DNA of 64,000 bases, taken from the NCBI RefSeq assembly GCF_034497705.1, contig NZ_JAXRUV010000008.1:1-64000 (forward strand), in the 5' to 3' direction. How positions within the stretch are numbered: the stretch's first letter is position 1; each line of letters opens with the position of its first letter. The notes below the pieces were generated by a model. That model did not search any database and was not told the DNA's origin. It saw only the letters and a program-made list of their open reading frames with translations. Position numbers and translations under genes: made by a program. Below are positions 34,713 through 44,112 of this stretch, piece by piece. The stretch comes from Marinococcus luteus_A. GTDB taxonomy: Bacteria; Bacillota; Bacilli; Bacillales; Marinococcaceae.

Positions 34713-35337
34713 AGGTATGAAGCGCGTGGACGGCTAGCGTATTCAGGTAGTCCTTCATCGTCTGTGCAAGGCTCCGGTTATACAGAATCGCGGCCGGATG
34801 ATAGATCGGAAAAATATTGTAATTTTTCTTCGTCCAGACGTATGATGCGGCTTCTTCATCCCAATGCTGCACTGGAGACGTTTGAATTCTGCCGGTAACA
34901 TCGCCGAGTCTGGGGCTTTTTCCGAGCAGCCGCTGGTAGGCGATTTTTCCCATCGGCACAAGCCACTCGGGCTGTACCTGGGATATTTCATAATCCAGTA
35001 CAGGCGCATGGGCCTGTATTTCTTTCTGGTTTGGCGTCCGATTGTATTTCCGGCGCACCCCGGCCTTCGTCTGTCCCCATTTAAACGGACGGCTTCGCAC
35101 GGCGCTTGTAACGTAAATATCATCCCGTTTAATGTTCAAGTCGTCTAGATACGAGTCAAAAATGACTCCCGCTCTGCCGCTGAAGGGAATGCCGTTATGA
35201 ATTTCGGTTTCGCCCGGAGCTTCTCCGACAAACATAATCGTGGCATCCGCCGGCCCGGCGCCCGGCAGAAACCCTTCACAGTCAAATGGTTCAATGCGTT
35301 CGTTGGCGAGTTGTACTAAAGAAGAAGGCAGCTGCAT
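34711..35337 (-). CDS. Uracil-DNA glycosylase family protein, copy 1
   Basis: A 208-residue member of the UDG superfamily (family 4/5-like). Motif A is VGEAPGETE (about 37-45) and motif B contains IYHPAA near residue 176. A single Cys (C20) is present in the whole protein, so it cannot form the 4Fe-4S cluster of family 4 enzymes. It probably excises uracil or another damaged base, or has lost activity. The ATG at 35337 has AAAGG upstream. A paralogue lies at 57796. Confidence 0.85.
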   Translation of the reverse strand: MQLPSSLVQLANERIEPFDCEGFLPGAGPADATIMFVGEAPGETEIHNGIPFSGRAGVIFDSYLDDLNIKRDDIYVTSAVRSRPFKWGQTKAGVRRKYNRTPNQKEIQAHAPVLDYEISQVQPEWLVPMGKIAYQRLLGKSPRLGDVTGRIQTSPVQHWDEEAASYVWTKKNYNIFPIYHPAAILYNRSLAQTMKDYLNTLAVHALHT

Positions 35338-35441
35338 AGTTATCATCCTTTTTTATAGGTTCTTTTGCCGCTAATAGGTTTGTACCCGAATTGGCGAGGA
35401 ATAATGAGCGTAAGAACAATTTTGATTAGGGAGGCAGCAAA

Positions 35442-36590
35442 ATGAAACCATCCGATCAATATTTTTTCCCGACATATGAAGAAGCAAAAAGGGCTTTCCG
35501 GAAAAGAAGCGCAGACGTGGCAGCGGTCTGGCCAGAGGCCTCACTGACCCAGTACACTGTCGGAGAGCCGGAAAACAATAACACGACCGATATTATTGCA
35601 GCGGACGCCAACTACCATTCCAGTACGCTGATTGTCGTCACCACCGGCGTGCACGGGATAGAAGGATACGCAGGGTCGGCGCTTCTGCAGTTGTTTATCG
35701 ACGAGTATTTGACCCAGCTGAATCCGAATACGACCGGCATACGTCTTGTGCATGCCGTGAACCCGTGGGGGATGAAAAACCGGCGGCGGGTGAGTGAAAA
35801 TAACGTGGATCTGAACCGTAATTTTATGAAGAATTGGAACAATGTGCCTGCTTCACTGAACAAGCGATTTGAAAAAGAAAAGAAACATTTTGTGCCGGAG
35901 GGACCGGTGAAAAGCTGGAAAAAACAGCGCAGGGATTTGTTGGGCGCTCTCGGGGCAAAGGTGTTTAAGCGAGGCGTATCCGGGCTGGAAAAAGCAGCAA
36001 CGATGGGACAGTACCAGTATCCAACCGGTATTTTTTACGGCGGAGCAGCTTATGAAGAGCCGGTGGAAAAGCTCCTGTCACGTATGGATGAGTGGGTAAA
36101 GGAATACGAAACGGTCGTCCATATTGACATTCATACCGGACTTGGCCCTGCCGAACAGCTGTGGCTACAGGTGCCACATTCAGACCCGCGCAAGGAAAAG
36201 CAGCTCCAGAAGCAGTTCGACCATCCCGAGGTAAACGATGTACAAAAAACGGATGTACGGGAAATTAAAGGCGAGGATGCAGAATACGTGAAGGATGTCT
36301 ACAGCCGGAGGCATCCGGATAAGTATATCTTTTCCTGCCTGCTTGAGTTTGGCACGATCGGCAACCGGCTGCCTGACCAGATGAGGGCGCTCGATATTGT
36401 TGTACACGAAAACCAGTACTACTGGTACGGGGCAAAAAAAGAAGCAGACGCCCGTAAGCTGCAGAAGGAATTTCATCAGCTCTTCGACCCACCGGAGGAA
36501 AGCTGGAGGCAGGCAGTGCTGAAAAAGGGAAAGGCAGGCTTTGATCTCGTGCTTGAAAAAGAAGCGGGTGTACGGCTCGTTAAAAAATAA
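35442..36590 (+). CDS. DUF2817/M14-like zinc carboxypeptidase
   Basis: A 382-residue protein of the M14-like DUF2817 family. The zinc motif HGIEG (HxxE) follows VVTTGV, the third zinc ligand His is in DIHTGLGP and the catalytic Glu in LLEFGT; VDLNRNF is the substrate-site Asn-Arg motif. No signal peptide, so it is probably a cytosolic peptidase or amidohydrolase. AGGGAGG precedes the ATG. Monocistronic. Confidence 0.88.
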   Translation: MKPSDQYFFPTYEEAKRAFRKRSADVAAVWPEASLTQYTVGEPENNNTTDIIAADANYHSSTLIVVTTGVHGIEGYAGSALLQLFIDEYLTQLNPNTTGIRLVHAVNPWGMKNRRRVSENNVDLNRNFMKNWNNVPASLNKRFEKEKKHFVPEGPVKSWKKQRRDLLGALGAKVFKRGVSGLEKAATMGQYQYPTGIFYGGAAYEEPVEKLLSRMDEWVKEYETVVHIDIHTGLGPAEQLWLQVPHSDPRKEKQLQKQFDHPEVNDVQKTDVREIKGEDAEYVKDVYSRRHPDKYIFSCLLEFGTIGNRLPDQMRALDIVVHENQYYWYGAKKEADARKLQKEFHQLFDPPEESWRQAVLKKGKAGFDLVLEKEAGVRLVKK

Positions 36591-36698
36591 GCGCAGGATA
36601 GAAACAGGGCATGCAGCTTATTCGAAAACAGAATCTTTCGCGGCAGCGCACTGCCATATAATAGAGTAAGAAGATTTTTAAATATAAGGAGGAAGAGC

Positions 36699-37349
36699 AT
36701 GGATAAATCATCCATTGCGCCGTTAATCGACAGCTTTAAGGAATTATTTCCGAAGGAGACCTCGTTCGCTGCTGCGAGCACAGATGCGTTCATCTACTAT
36801 AAGCCAAGCCGGTCGGTCGACCTGTCGATCACTCCGGGTGACAGGGTGGTGCAGGATACGGTCAGCTACCATTCTCTGGTCCGGAAAAAGAAAACGTCCC
36901 TACATGTGAGCAGTCACGTGTTCGGCGTCCCTTACTACGGAACGTCGGTGCCGATTATTCAAAAAAATGAACTCGTTGGCTGTCTGACCGCAATTACCGT
37001 GCCCGGCGAAGCCCCGGAGGAGCTCAAAATATTGACGATGCAGCATGAAAACGGATGGAAACCCTTCCCCTACAGCGACGTTTCCTATATGGAAGCATAC
37101 GACCGAAAAACGTGGATGCAGACGAGCGAAGAAAGGGGCACAAATAAATTCACGCTGCACCAGCTGGAGTGGCTGCTGCCGGAGGATACGTTCATCCGCT
37201 GTCACCGTTCATTTATCGTGAATATAAACAAAATCCGGGATATTCAGCCGGATTCGCATTCCACCTTTACGCTCATTATGGAGGACGGGTCCCGGGTGCC
37301 GGTTGGACAGACGTATGCAAGCAGCTTCCGGTGGCGGCTGCAGTTCTGA
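36699..37349 (+). CDS. LytTR-family transcriptional regulator with N-terminal sensor
   Basis: A 216-residue protein. An N-terminal PAS/GAF-like module (about 1-105, with YYGTSVPIIQKNELVGCLTAI) precedes a LytTR DNA-binding domain (about 118-216: HQLEWLLPEDTFIRCHRSFIVN). There is no receiver domain, so the N-module should sense a ligand directly. AGGAGGAAGAG precedes the ATG. It lies 110 nt before the CoA transferase gene in the same direction and is the obvious candidate regulator of it. Confidence 0.85.
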   Translation: MDKSSIAPLIDSFKELFPKETSFAAASTDAFIYYKPSRSVDLSITPGDRVVQDTVSYHSLVRKKKTSLHVSSHVFGVPYYGTSVPIIQKNELVGCLTAITVPGEAPEELKILTMQHENGWKPFPYSDVSYMEAYDRKTWMQTSEERGTNKFTLHQLEWLLPEDTFIRCHRSFIVNINKIRDIQPDSHSTFTLIMEDGSRVPVGQTYASSFRWRLQF

Positions 37350-37459
37350 TTCATCCGTATATATGCTGGTTTATTCATGAATACCGGTCGTTTGTGCATA
37401 ATTGAAAGAATCTTATGACACATCCTGCTACGCTGTACAAAAAGAAATGAGGGTTTACC

Positions 37460-38977
37460 GTGAACAACGACCTCCATCAGGTACTTCGGTACAACGACTT
37501 AAAGAAACGTATCATGGACAGTGAAACAGCAGCAGGATGGATAAAGAATGGAATGACTGTGGGCCTGAGCGGCTTTACACGTGCAGGAGATGTAAAAGCT
37601 ATGCCCGGGGCTCTTGTGGAAAAAGCGAAGCATGAAGAATTCTGTCTCGATGTTTATACCGGTGCGTCGCTCGGTTCGGATACGGACCAAATCATGGCTG
37701 ACGCCGGCATTGTTTGTAAGCGATTACCTTTTCAGGTGGACCAGCGGATGCGCGAAGAGGTTAACCGGGGAAATATTTCGTTTATTGACCAGCATCTGTC
37801 CCACACTGCAGAAGGTGTGCGCGACGGGTCGCTGAACCGCATTGATGCCGCAATCATAGAAGCAGTAGCAATTACCGAAGAAGGATGGATCGTGCCTTCC
37901 ACCTCGGTAGGTAACTCGGCGGTTTTTGCAGAAGAGGCTGATATGATTATTGTCGAACTGAATACGGCGCAGCCTGCCGAACTGGAAGGGATGCACGACA
38001 TTTACCATATGGTCCGGCAGGGAGAAAGAGGTCCGATCCCGCTAAGGGACGTAGAGGACCGGATTGGCACCACCGCCATTCGTGTGGACCCGGAAAAAAT
38101 TCAGGGCATCATCATCACGAATGAACTGGATTCGCCGTCAACCGTCACTAGTCCGGACGAAACGACAAAGGCGATGGCGGGACACCTGATCGATTTTTTG
38201 AAAGAGGAATACGGGCACGGAAACGCTGAGAAAGAGCTCCCGCCGCTGCAGTCCGGCATCGGCACAGTGGCAAACGCAGTGTTTCACGGTCTTCTGGATT
38301 CGGAATTCACGAATCTGGAGGTGTACTCCGAGGTGCTTCAGGATGCCGTGTTTGATCTGATGGACGCCGGCAAAGTCCGGTTTGCGTCAGGCTGTTCAAT
38401 TACCCTGTCAGGAGAGAAGATGGATGAGGTGTTTCCGAAGCTTGAAGATTACCGGGAGCAGCTGGTTCTGCGTCCGCAGGAGTTATCCAATCACCCGGAA
38501 ATCATCCGGCGCCTCGGCCTTATTTCCATTAATACGGCCCTTGAAGCGGATATTTACGGGAACGTTAACTCCACCCACGTGAATGGCACGAATATGATGA
38601 ACGGCATTGGCGGATCCGGCGACTTCGCCCGCAACGCCCGCACGGCTATCTTCGTTACTAAATCAATAGCTAAAAACGGTGATATTTCAAGTATTGTGCC
38701 GTTTGTTTCCCATGTGGATCATACGGAGCACGACGTAGATATTCTTGTGACGGAGCAGGGTTATGCCGATTTGCGGGGACTTGCCCCCCGGGAGAGAGTG
38801 GCAGAAATTATTCAGCACTGCGCGCATCCGCTTTACCAGGAGCAGCTGTGGAGCTATTTTCAGCGCGCCTGTAAGGAAGCCGGCGGCCAAACGCCGCATC
38901 TGCTGGAAGAGGCCTTCTCCTGGCACATACAGATGCAGAAGGAAGGAACGATGCGGGAAGCTGCGGTGAAAATCTAA
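37460..38977 (+). CDS. Succinate:acetate CoA-transferase/acetyl-CoA hydrolase family
   Basis: A 505-residue class I CoA-transferase of the AarC/Cat1 group. Catalytic Glu is E291 in EVYSEVLQDA, and the oxyanion/CoA loop GIGGSGDFARNA and the terminal TEQGYADLRGL motif are present. It transfers CoA between acetyl-CoA or succinyl-CoA and the free acids, linking overflow acetate to the TCA cycle. ATGAGGG lies before the GTG start (37460). The LytTR regulator is immediately upstream. Confidence 0.9.
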   Translation: MNNDLHQVLRYNDLKKRIMDSETAAGWIKNGMTVGLSGFTRAGDVKAMPGALVEKAKHEEFCLDVYTGASLGSDTDQIMADAGIVCKRLPFQVDQRMREEVNRGNISFIDQHLSHTAEGVRDGSLNRIDAAIIEAVAITEEGWIVPSTSVGNSAVFAEEADMIIVELNTAQPAELEGMHDIYHMVRQGERGPIPLRDVEDRIGTTAIRVDPEKIQGIIITNELDSPSTVTSPDETTKAMAGHLIDFLKEEYGHGNAEKELPPLQSGIGTVANAVFHGLLDSEFTNLEVYSEVLQDAVFDLMDAGKVRFASGCSITLSGEKMDEVFPKLEDYREQLVLRPQELSNHPEIIRRLGLISINTALEADIYGNVNSTHVNGTNMMNGIGGSGDFARNARTAIFVTKSIAKNGDISSIVPFVSHVDHTEHDVDILVTEQGYADLRGLAPRERVAEIIQHCAHPLYQEQLWSYFQRACKEAGGQTPHLLEEAFSWHIQMQKEGTMREAAVKI

Positions 38978-39224
38978 AGTCAAGAAACAAAGCGTAAAAT
39001 TCACATTCCCCAATGATCTTGTGAACTTCTCCTGGTACCAAAATGTTATTCAGATGAAACGGGAAGAGCTGTAAAAAAATCATGCATTATTAATTTGGCT
39101 GAAGCCGGGGCGGGTGCTCCGGCTTCAGCTTTTGCTACTGGGATTGGCATTAGCGTTTAATTGTGGGAAAGTAATGAAAAGCAGTTTGAAATATCATTAA
39201 AGCGTTTGAAAGGGTGCTATCGGA
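38978..39224. other. Intergenic region with a terminator
   Basis: It holds a 33-codon open stretch (38976-39074) without a start, probably chance or a fragment, then the hairpin at 39097. No other feature was seen. Confidence 0.4.
39097..39133 (+). terminator. Rho-independent terminator
   Basis: GGCTGAAGCCGG pairs with CCGGCTTCAGC around a GC-rich loop, followed by TTTT. It ends the CoA-transferase transcript. Confidence 0.8.
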
Positions 39225-40331
39225 ATGAATCAATATATTTGCAGTGAGTGTGAACAGATTCATCCGATCATTCTCACTATCTGGAAATGCCCGGTGTGCG
39301 GAGGAGTATTGGATCTTTTAAAAGAAACGCCTTCCGTAAACTCGGAGGTGTGGGAAAGCTATCCACTATCCATCTGGAGGTACGCAGAAACGATGCCTTT
39401 TTCGAAGGAAACTCGGCCATGGGAAGCCGTGTCTATGGGAGAAGGCCAGACTCCGATGCTTCCTTTATCACCCGGAGATTCTGACGTATACGTTAAAGTG
39501 GACTACATGATGCCAACATTATCATTTAAGGACCGTGGCGCGGTGGCATTGATAACAAAAGCAAAAGAGCTGGGCGCGAAAAAAGTAATCTCGGACAGCA
39601 GCGGAAACGCCGGCACCGCCATGGCTGCCTACGCGGCCCGGGCAGGTATTGCCTGTGACGTATACGTAAGTGCTGAGACGTCACCGAAAAAAATCGATCA
39701 AATCAGTGCCCACGGAGCCCGTATTCAAAAAATCCAGGGGGCCCGGGAAGAGGTGGCCGCAGCCGCCCAGCGGGCAGTCGAACAGGAGCAGGTATTTTAT
39801 GCGAGCCATGTGTATAACCCGTATTTTTTTGAAGGCACCAAATCATATGCGTATGAAATATATGAACAGCTCGGACGTGCGCCTGAAACCGTGATTGTTC
39901 CCGTAGGTAACGGGACCCTGCTTTTAGGAGCTTACTATGGTTTTCACGAGCTGCTGGCAAATAATCTGATTAACCAGATGCCGAAAATCTTGGCAGTGCA
40001 GGCTGACAACTGCGCCCCGTTGGTCCAGGCTTATGAAAAGGGGGCTGAAATAGCGGAGCCGACTGCTGCGGAATCTACACTCGCGGAGGGGATTGCCATC
40101 GCAGCGCCGGCGCGATCGGCGCAAATTCTGCAGGCCGTTCGTCAAACAAACGGTACGTTCATCCGGATTCCGGAAGGAGAAATAATAAGTGCGAGGGAAG
40201 CTCTGGCCGACAAAGGGTTTTATGTAGAAATTACCTCGGCCATTAACTATGCGGGATATCTTCAGTACCAAAAAGAAGAAAGCGAAACGGTAGTTATCCC
40301 CCTCTGCGGAGCAGGGATCAAATCATCGTAA
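39225..40331 (+). CDS. Threonine-synthase-like PLP enzyme
   Basis: A 368-residue fold-type II PLP enzyme. An N-terminal zinc ribbon (CSEC ... CPVC at about 6-30), the PLP Lys in PTLSFKDRGA, the SSGNAG phosphate loop and a C-terminal PLCGAG motif are present. It resembles threonine synthase but is shorter than the canonical enzyme and stands alone without hom or thrB. It could be a threonine synthase paralogue or a related lyase or dehydratase. Confidence 0.85.
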   Translation: MNQYICSECEQIHPIILTIWKCPVCGGVLDLLKETPSVNSEVWESYPLSIWRYAETMPFSKETRPWEAVSMGEGQTPMLPLSPGDSDVYVKVDYMMPTLSFKDRGAVALITKAKELGAKKVISDSSGNAGTAMAAYAARAGIACDVYVSAETSPKKIDQISAHGARIQKIQGAREEVAAAAQRAVEQEQVFYASHVYNPYFFEGTKSYAYEIYEQLGRAPETVIVPVGNGTLLLGAYYGFHELLANNLINQMPKILAVQADNCAPLVQAYEKGAEIAEPTAAESTLAEGIAIAAPARSAQILQAVRQTNGTFIRIPEGEIISAREALADKGFYVEITSAINYAGYLQYQKEESETVVIPLCGAGIKSS

Positions 40332-40520
40332 TAGGATTTATGCTGATATTTCTGGAGAAATTAATTCACACAAACAGTCTAGGAGTGGCTGAGAAACTGG
40401 CAGTCGTAATGATTTTGAAGCTGCTTAATATATGTCGATATAAAATTGTTGATTTCCTTTTGAGGAGGGCTTTTGTTTTTTTATTAAACACATATTTTTG
40501 CTCCTGTAAAGACAGATAAT

Positions 40521-40550
40521 TTGCCATTTGTTTTTCGCGGCGGATAGAAT
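40521..40550 (+). promoter_or_regulatory. Sigma-A promoter
   Basis: TTGCCA (40521-40526), an 18-bp spacer and TAGAAT (40545-40550), 58 bases ahead of the FAD oxidoreductase start. Confidence 0.5.
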
Positions 40551-40608
40551 AAGTGTATAACTCGTTTTCCGGCATCGCGAATATGCTTCCCAAAGAGGAG
40601 TGAGGCAG

Positions 40609-41739
40609 ATGATTGATTTTTTGATTATTGGTGGCGGTATCGTTGGTACAGCACTTGCGCATGAGCTTTCCCATTACCGGGGACGAACGGTGGTTCTGGA
40701 ACAAGGACGTACGCTCTCCGGCGTCCAGTCGACGCATAACAGCGCGCTTGTCCATCCCCCTGCAATGATGCCGGCAGCCAAAGGAAAAATGAAGTCTGAG
40801 CTTGGGAGAAACGGAAGCCGTCTTCACCGGATATTAGCGGCACGCTTTGATGTGCCTGTTTTTCAACACGGAGCGATCGCGACGGCACGTACGGAGGAAG
40901 AGCTTGAAAAACTACACCGGCTGAAGCGGCAGAGTGAGGCAGAAGGTGTTCACACGATCACCATGTTAAGCCGGGAAGAAATGCTTGAGCGGGAACCAAA
41001 TCTGCACCCGGAGCTCAAAGGCGGCCTGTTTATGCCCGAAGCCATGAGTGCAGATACTGCTGTGCTTACAGACCGGCTTGCCTCCAATGCCCGCCTTAAC
41101 GGGGCGGAAATTTATTTGAACACCGAAATGGTGGATTTGCGGAAAGCGGAAACGGGATTTGAAGTGGAAACCACAGAGGGGTCCGTTTTTCCAAGCCGGT
41201 TTGTGATTAATGCCGCCGGAGCCGCCGCTGCTTCCGTTGCCGGGATGATCGAGGATCGCGTGCCGTTTGAGCCGGTCCCGAGGCGCGGAGAATATATGGT
41301 GCTCGGAAAACAGGCTTCAGGATTTATTAATCACATCATTTACCCGCCGCCGACAAGCCGGACGAAGGGGATCCTGATCATTCCCCAGCCGGACGGAACC
41401 ATCCGTCTCGGGCCGACAGATATAAAACAAAACAGCTTCCGCTTCGCTCTTCCGACAAAAGAAGGAATGGAGCAGATCAAAAATGAAATCAACATGCTTG
41501 CAGCAGGCATTCCTTATGAACTCACGGAGCGCCATTACGCCGGTATCCGCTCGAGCATTACCGACCCGGATTTCTATATCCGGCCCTCGGCGAAGCATCC
41601 GCGTCTGATTCATCTGGCCGGGCTGGACTCGCCGGGGGTAACTGCCGCTCCCGCGATTGCCTCGTATGTCGTATCCGATATTATTCAAAACATCGAATCA
41701 GTGGAACGAAAGATCGAGCCTGATTTAACCGCATACTGA
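40609..41739 (+). CDS. FAD-dependent oxidoreductase, GlpA/LhgO-like (DAO family)
   Basis: A 376-residue DAO-family flavoprotein. The FAD dinucleotide fold FLIIGGGIVGTALA at the N-terminus, the STHNSALVHP segment and the C-terminal IRPSAKHPRLIHLAGLDSPGVT match glycerol-3-phosphate dehydrogenase and L-2-hydroxyglutarate dehydrogenase (LhgO) relatives. The latter oxidise 2-hydroxyacids at the membrane quinone pool. GAGGAGTGAGG precedes the ATG at 40609; a GTG at 40600 is also in frame. Confidence 0.87.
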   Translation: MIDFLIIGGGIVGTALAHELSHYRGRTVVLEQGRTLSGVQSTHNSALVHPPAMMPAAKGKMKSELGRNGSRLHRILAARFDVPVFQHGAIATARTEEELEKLHRLKRQSEAEGVHTITMLSREEMLEREPNLHPELKGGLFMPEAMSADTAVLTDRLASNARLNGAEIYLNTEMVDLRKAETGFEVETTEGSVFPSRFVINAAGAAAASVAGMIEDRVPFEPVPRRGEYMVLGKQASGFINHIIYPPPTSRTKGILIIPQPDGTIRLGPTDIKQNSFRFALPTKEGMEQIKNEINMLAAGIPYELTERHYAGIRSSITDPDFYIRPSAKHPRLIHLAGLDSPGVTAAPAIASYVVSDIIQNIESVERKIEPDLTAY

Positions 41740-41847
41740 CGGTGATCGGGCTGAGGTTTCTTGAAAGAGCTTACAAGATTAAAATCAAGATTGCAAAGCA
41801 TCGTAGAATGGCTGTGACAATGGCTTGCCTAACGAGAGGGGACATTC

Positions 41848-42693
41848 ATGAAGGCTTTAGTGACAGGTTTTACAGGGAAGGTTGGATATGAGGTTGCCCA
41901 AAAGCTGATGGCCAAAAATATCCCTTTTGTGGGTGCTGTACGGAACCCCGAAAAAGCCAAAGCGGAATTTGGTGATGGTTATGAATTTGTAACGCTGGAT
42001 TTTTCGAAGCCTGAGACGTTCGATGAAGCTCTTGGGCAGGTGGATCGTATATTTTTAATGTATCCCCCGGGAGATAATCTGCAATTCGGCAGCTTTTTAG
42101 AACAGGCTAAAAAGCATGGCATGCAGCATATTTCTTATTTATCGTTAAAGGATGTGCAGTTTATGCCATTCATTCACCACTATAAGATGGAGAAATTGAT
42201 TAAAAAATCAGGCATCCCCTATACGTTTGTGCGTGCGGGCTACTTTATGCAGAACTTGAACGATTTTTTGGGTAAAGAAATTAAAGAAAGGCGGCGCATT
42301 TTTGTGCCGGCCGGCAAAGGAAAAACGAGCTTTGTGGATACCAGGGATCTGGCGGAAGTATCAGTCGAAGCATTAATGCATCCTGTGACCCACCGGAATA
42401 CAAGCTATGTCCTCACAGGCGGGGAGGCTCTTGATTTTTATGAAGTGGCGACCATTATGACGGATATTTTGGGTGTCGATATTGAATATGCCGATCCATC
42501 GGTAAAAGAGTTCAAAGAATTTATGAAACAAATGAATATGGACGAAAGATTTACTAATGTGGTCATCGGCATTCACGTTCCCACGAAGCTCGGACTCGCA
42601 AAAGGAATTACGCATGATTATCAGAAAGTAACAGCGAAAGAGCCGATAGATATACGAACGTATATTAATGATTTTAAAAGCAGTTGGATATAG
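41848..42693 (+). CDS. NmrA-family NAD(P)-binding protein
   Basis: A 281-residue atypical SDR. The glycine-rich motif is TGFTGKVG, with VRNPEKAKAEFG at the second strand; MYPPGDNL and FVDTRDLAEVSVEAL follow the NmrA/azoreductase-like pattern. It lacks YxxxK and may act as a redox-sensing or quinone-reducing protein. CGAGAGGGG precedes the ATG. It is one of several NmrA-type paralogues in the window (3112, 41848, 60980). Confidence 0.85.
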   Translation: MKALVTGFTGKVGYEVAQKLMAKNIPFVGAVRNPEKAKAEFGDGYEFVTLDFSKPETFDEALGQVDRIFLMYPPGDNLQFGSFLEQAKKHGMQHISYLSLKDVQFMPFIHHYKMEKLIKKSGIPYTFVRAGYFMQNLNDFLGKEIKERRRIFVPAGKGKTSFVDTRDLAEVSVEALMHPVTHRNTSYVLTGGEALDFYEVATIMTDILGVDIEYADPSVKEFKEFMKQMNMDERFTNVVIGIHVPTKLGLAKGITHDYQKVTAKEPIDIRTYINDFKSSWI

Positions 42694-42694
42694 A

Positions 42695-42748
42695 AAAACC
42701 CACCCCCGGCATGATAAGAAAAATCTCGTGTCCGGGAGTGGGTTTTTT
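42695..42748. terminator. Bidirectional terminator
   Basis: AAAACCCACCCCCGG pairs with CCGGGAGTGGGTTTT around a long loop, flanked by A-run and T-run. It lies between convergent genes. Confidence 0.8.
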
Positions 42749-42792
42749 GTTATGATTTTAACAAATTCGTATAACTCGTCTATTAAAGGGTG

Positions 42793-43917
42793 TCAGCCGT
42801 CATTTCTCGGCAGTGGATAAAACCCATTGTAAAGCTGCTGCCATAGCGGCTCTGGAACATGGTATTTCGTTGGCTCGTTTGGATCAAAGGTGGCGTTGAT
42901 CTCGTGCTCGCGGCCCTCCTGAATTTTTCGCACAAACTGATAATCGAGCAGCAATTCCCGTCCGAGGCAAACTAGTTCTGTGCCAGTCTCCAGAGCACTC
43001 AGGGCGTCGTCTGCCGTAAAAATGGAGCCGATACCGACTAGCGGAGCACGGCCATCAATCCAATCATGGATCAATTGAATCCGTTTTTGTCCGTTGTACT
43101 GGCCTTCCCGTGTTTCGGAATGAATATCCATGAGCGACACATGGAAATAATCCAGCGGCTGCTCGGCCAAATGATTAATCAATTCCTTCGTCAGCTCCAT
43201 CGTGATGCCCGGGGATTCGGCTTCTTCCGGGGAGAAACGGTAGCCCACGATAAAATCGTCGCCGCCGTATTCCCTGGCTGAGGCGGTTACCTCGTGGACC
43301 ACAGCCAGTGGAAACTTAAACGGGTCAGCCCACTCATCGTCGCGGCGATTATAATACGGAGACACAAACTGCTGAATGAGATAGTGGTTGGCGCCGTGGA
43401 TTTCCACGCCGTCGAAGCCTGCCTGGGCTGCACGCCTCGTCGCTTCCCCGAACGCCTGAATCGTTTCTTTGATTTCTTCGTTAGTAATTGGCCGCGCCTG
43501 ATGCTTTTGCGGCTCGCCAAAGCTCGCCAGTTCAATTTCACTTGGCGCTGCCACGTCACCACCGGGAGTTAATTTGGGCAGAGACTGGGCTCCGCCGTGA
43601 TGGATCTGGGCGACAGCTTTTGCACCGTTCTTTTTCATGACAGCGGCCTGCTGGCGCAGGCCCTCGATATCCGAGTCTCTGGCAATCGACGGCTGTCCGG
43701 GGAAAGCTTTCCCCAGAGCAGTTACATTACTTGCTGCGGTAATAGCGAGACCGACATCCTCCGACCGTTTTTCAATGTAAGGAAGCTCGCGGTCGGAAAT
43801 GGTGCCATCCTCGTTGGAGGACACATGGGTTAATGGCGCCAGTACGAAGCGGTTTCTTAGTGTAACTCCATTCGGTAATGTCAAAGGTTGAAATAATGGG
43901 GTATATTTTTCGTTCAT
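42793..43917 (-). CDS. Old-yellow-enzyme NADH:flavin oxidoreductase, YqiG-like
   Basis: A 374-residue OYE-family FMN barrel. PLTLPNGVTLRNRFVLAPLTH at the N-terminus, QIHHGGAQS, the catalytic-site HGANHYLIQQFVSPYYNRR and the FMN-phosphate motif GIGSIFTADDAL are present. It probably reduces activated C=C bonds or nitro and quinone compounds with NAD(P)H. AAGGAGGG precedes the ATG. It is divergent from the DoxX gene, and one Rex/FNR-like palindrome lies 112 bp upstream. Confidence 0.9.
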   Translation of the reverse strand: MNEKYTPLFQPLTLPNGVTLRNRFVLAPLTHVSSNEDGTISDRELPYIEKRSEDVGLAITAASNVTALGKAFPGQPSIARDSDIEGLRQQAAVMKKNGAKAVAQIHHGGAQSLPKLTPGGDVAAPSEIELASFGEPQKHQARPITNEEIKETIQAFGEATRRAAQAGFDGVEIHGANHYLIQQFVSPYYNRRDDEWADPFKFPLAVVHEVTASAREYGGDDFIVGYRFSPEEAESPGITMELTKELINHLAEQPLDYFHVSLMDIHSETREGQYNGQKRIQLIHDWIDGRAPLVGIGSIFTADDALSALETGTELVCLGRELLLDYQFVRKIQEGREHEINATFDPNEPTKYHVPEPLWQQLYNGFYPLPRNDG

Positions 43918-44028
43918 TGCTTAAGCCCTCCTTCTGCCAGAATACTATAGCACGATCCAAAAGGACTTCGCGAAAATGTTGCTTATCGTTTTCATCATCT
44001 TACATATATGAACACTTTGTGTCCATTC

Positions 44029-44046
44029 ATGTGAAATGATTCACAA
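44029..44046. promoter_or_regulatory. Rex/FNR-like palindrome 1
   Basis: ATGTGAAATGATTCACAA differs by one base from the 18-bp Rex consensus TTGTGAAnnnnTTCACAA and also contains the FNR/CRP form TGTGAnnnnnnTCACA. It overlaps the -35 region of the DoxX promoter. Confidence 0.7.
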
Positions 44047-44067
44047 TAAAATTAAATATGGTATATT
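44040..44067 (+). promoter_or_regulatory. Promoter of the DoxX gene
   Basis: TTCACA (44040-44045) as -35, 16-bp spacer, and TATATT (44062-44067) with a TG two bases ahead as an extended -10. It lies between the two palindromes. Confidence 0.6.
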
Positions 44068-44080
44068 AAAGATAAGAAGT

Positions 44081-44098
44081 TTGTGAATATATTCACAA
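44081..44098. promoter_or_regulatory. Rex/FNR-like palindrome 2
   Basis: TTGTGAATATATTCACAA is a perfect 18-bp palindrome with every fixed base of the Rex consensus, and an FNR half-site match too. It lies just downstream of the predicted transcription start, where a bound repressor would block elongation or initiation. Confidence 0.75.
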
Positions 44099-44112
44099 AA
44101 GGAGGATTCATA

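Noticed and set aside
38976..39074. 33-codon open stretch after the CoA transferase gene
   Set aside because: No start codon with a ribosome site and too short to recognise; kept only as a note on the intergenic region.
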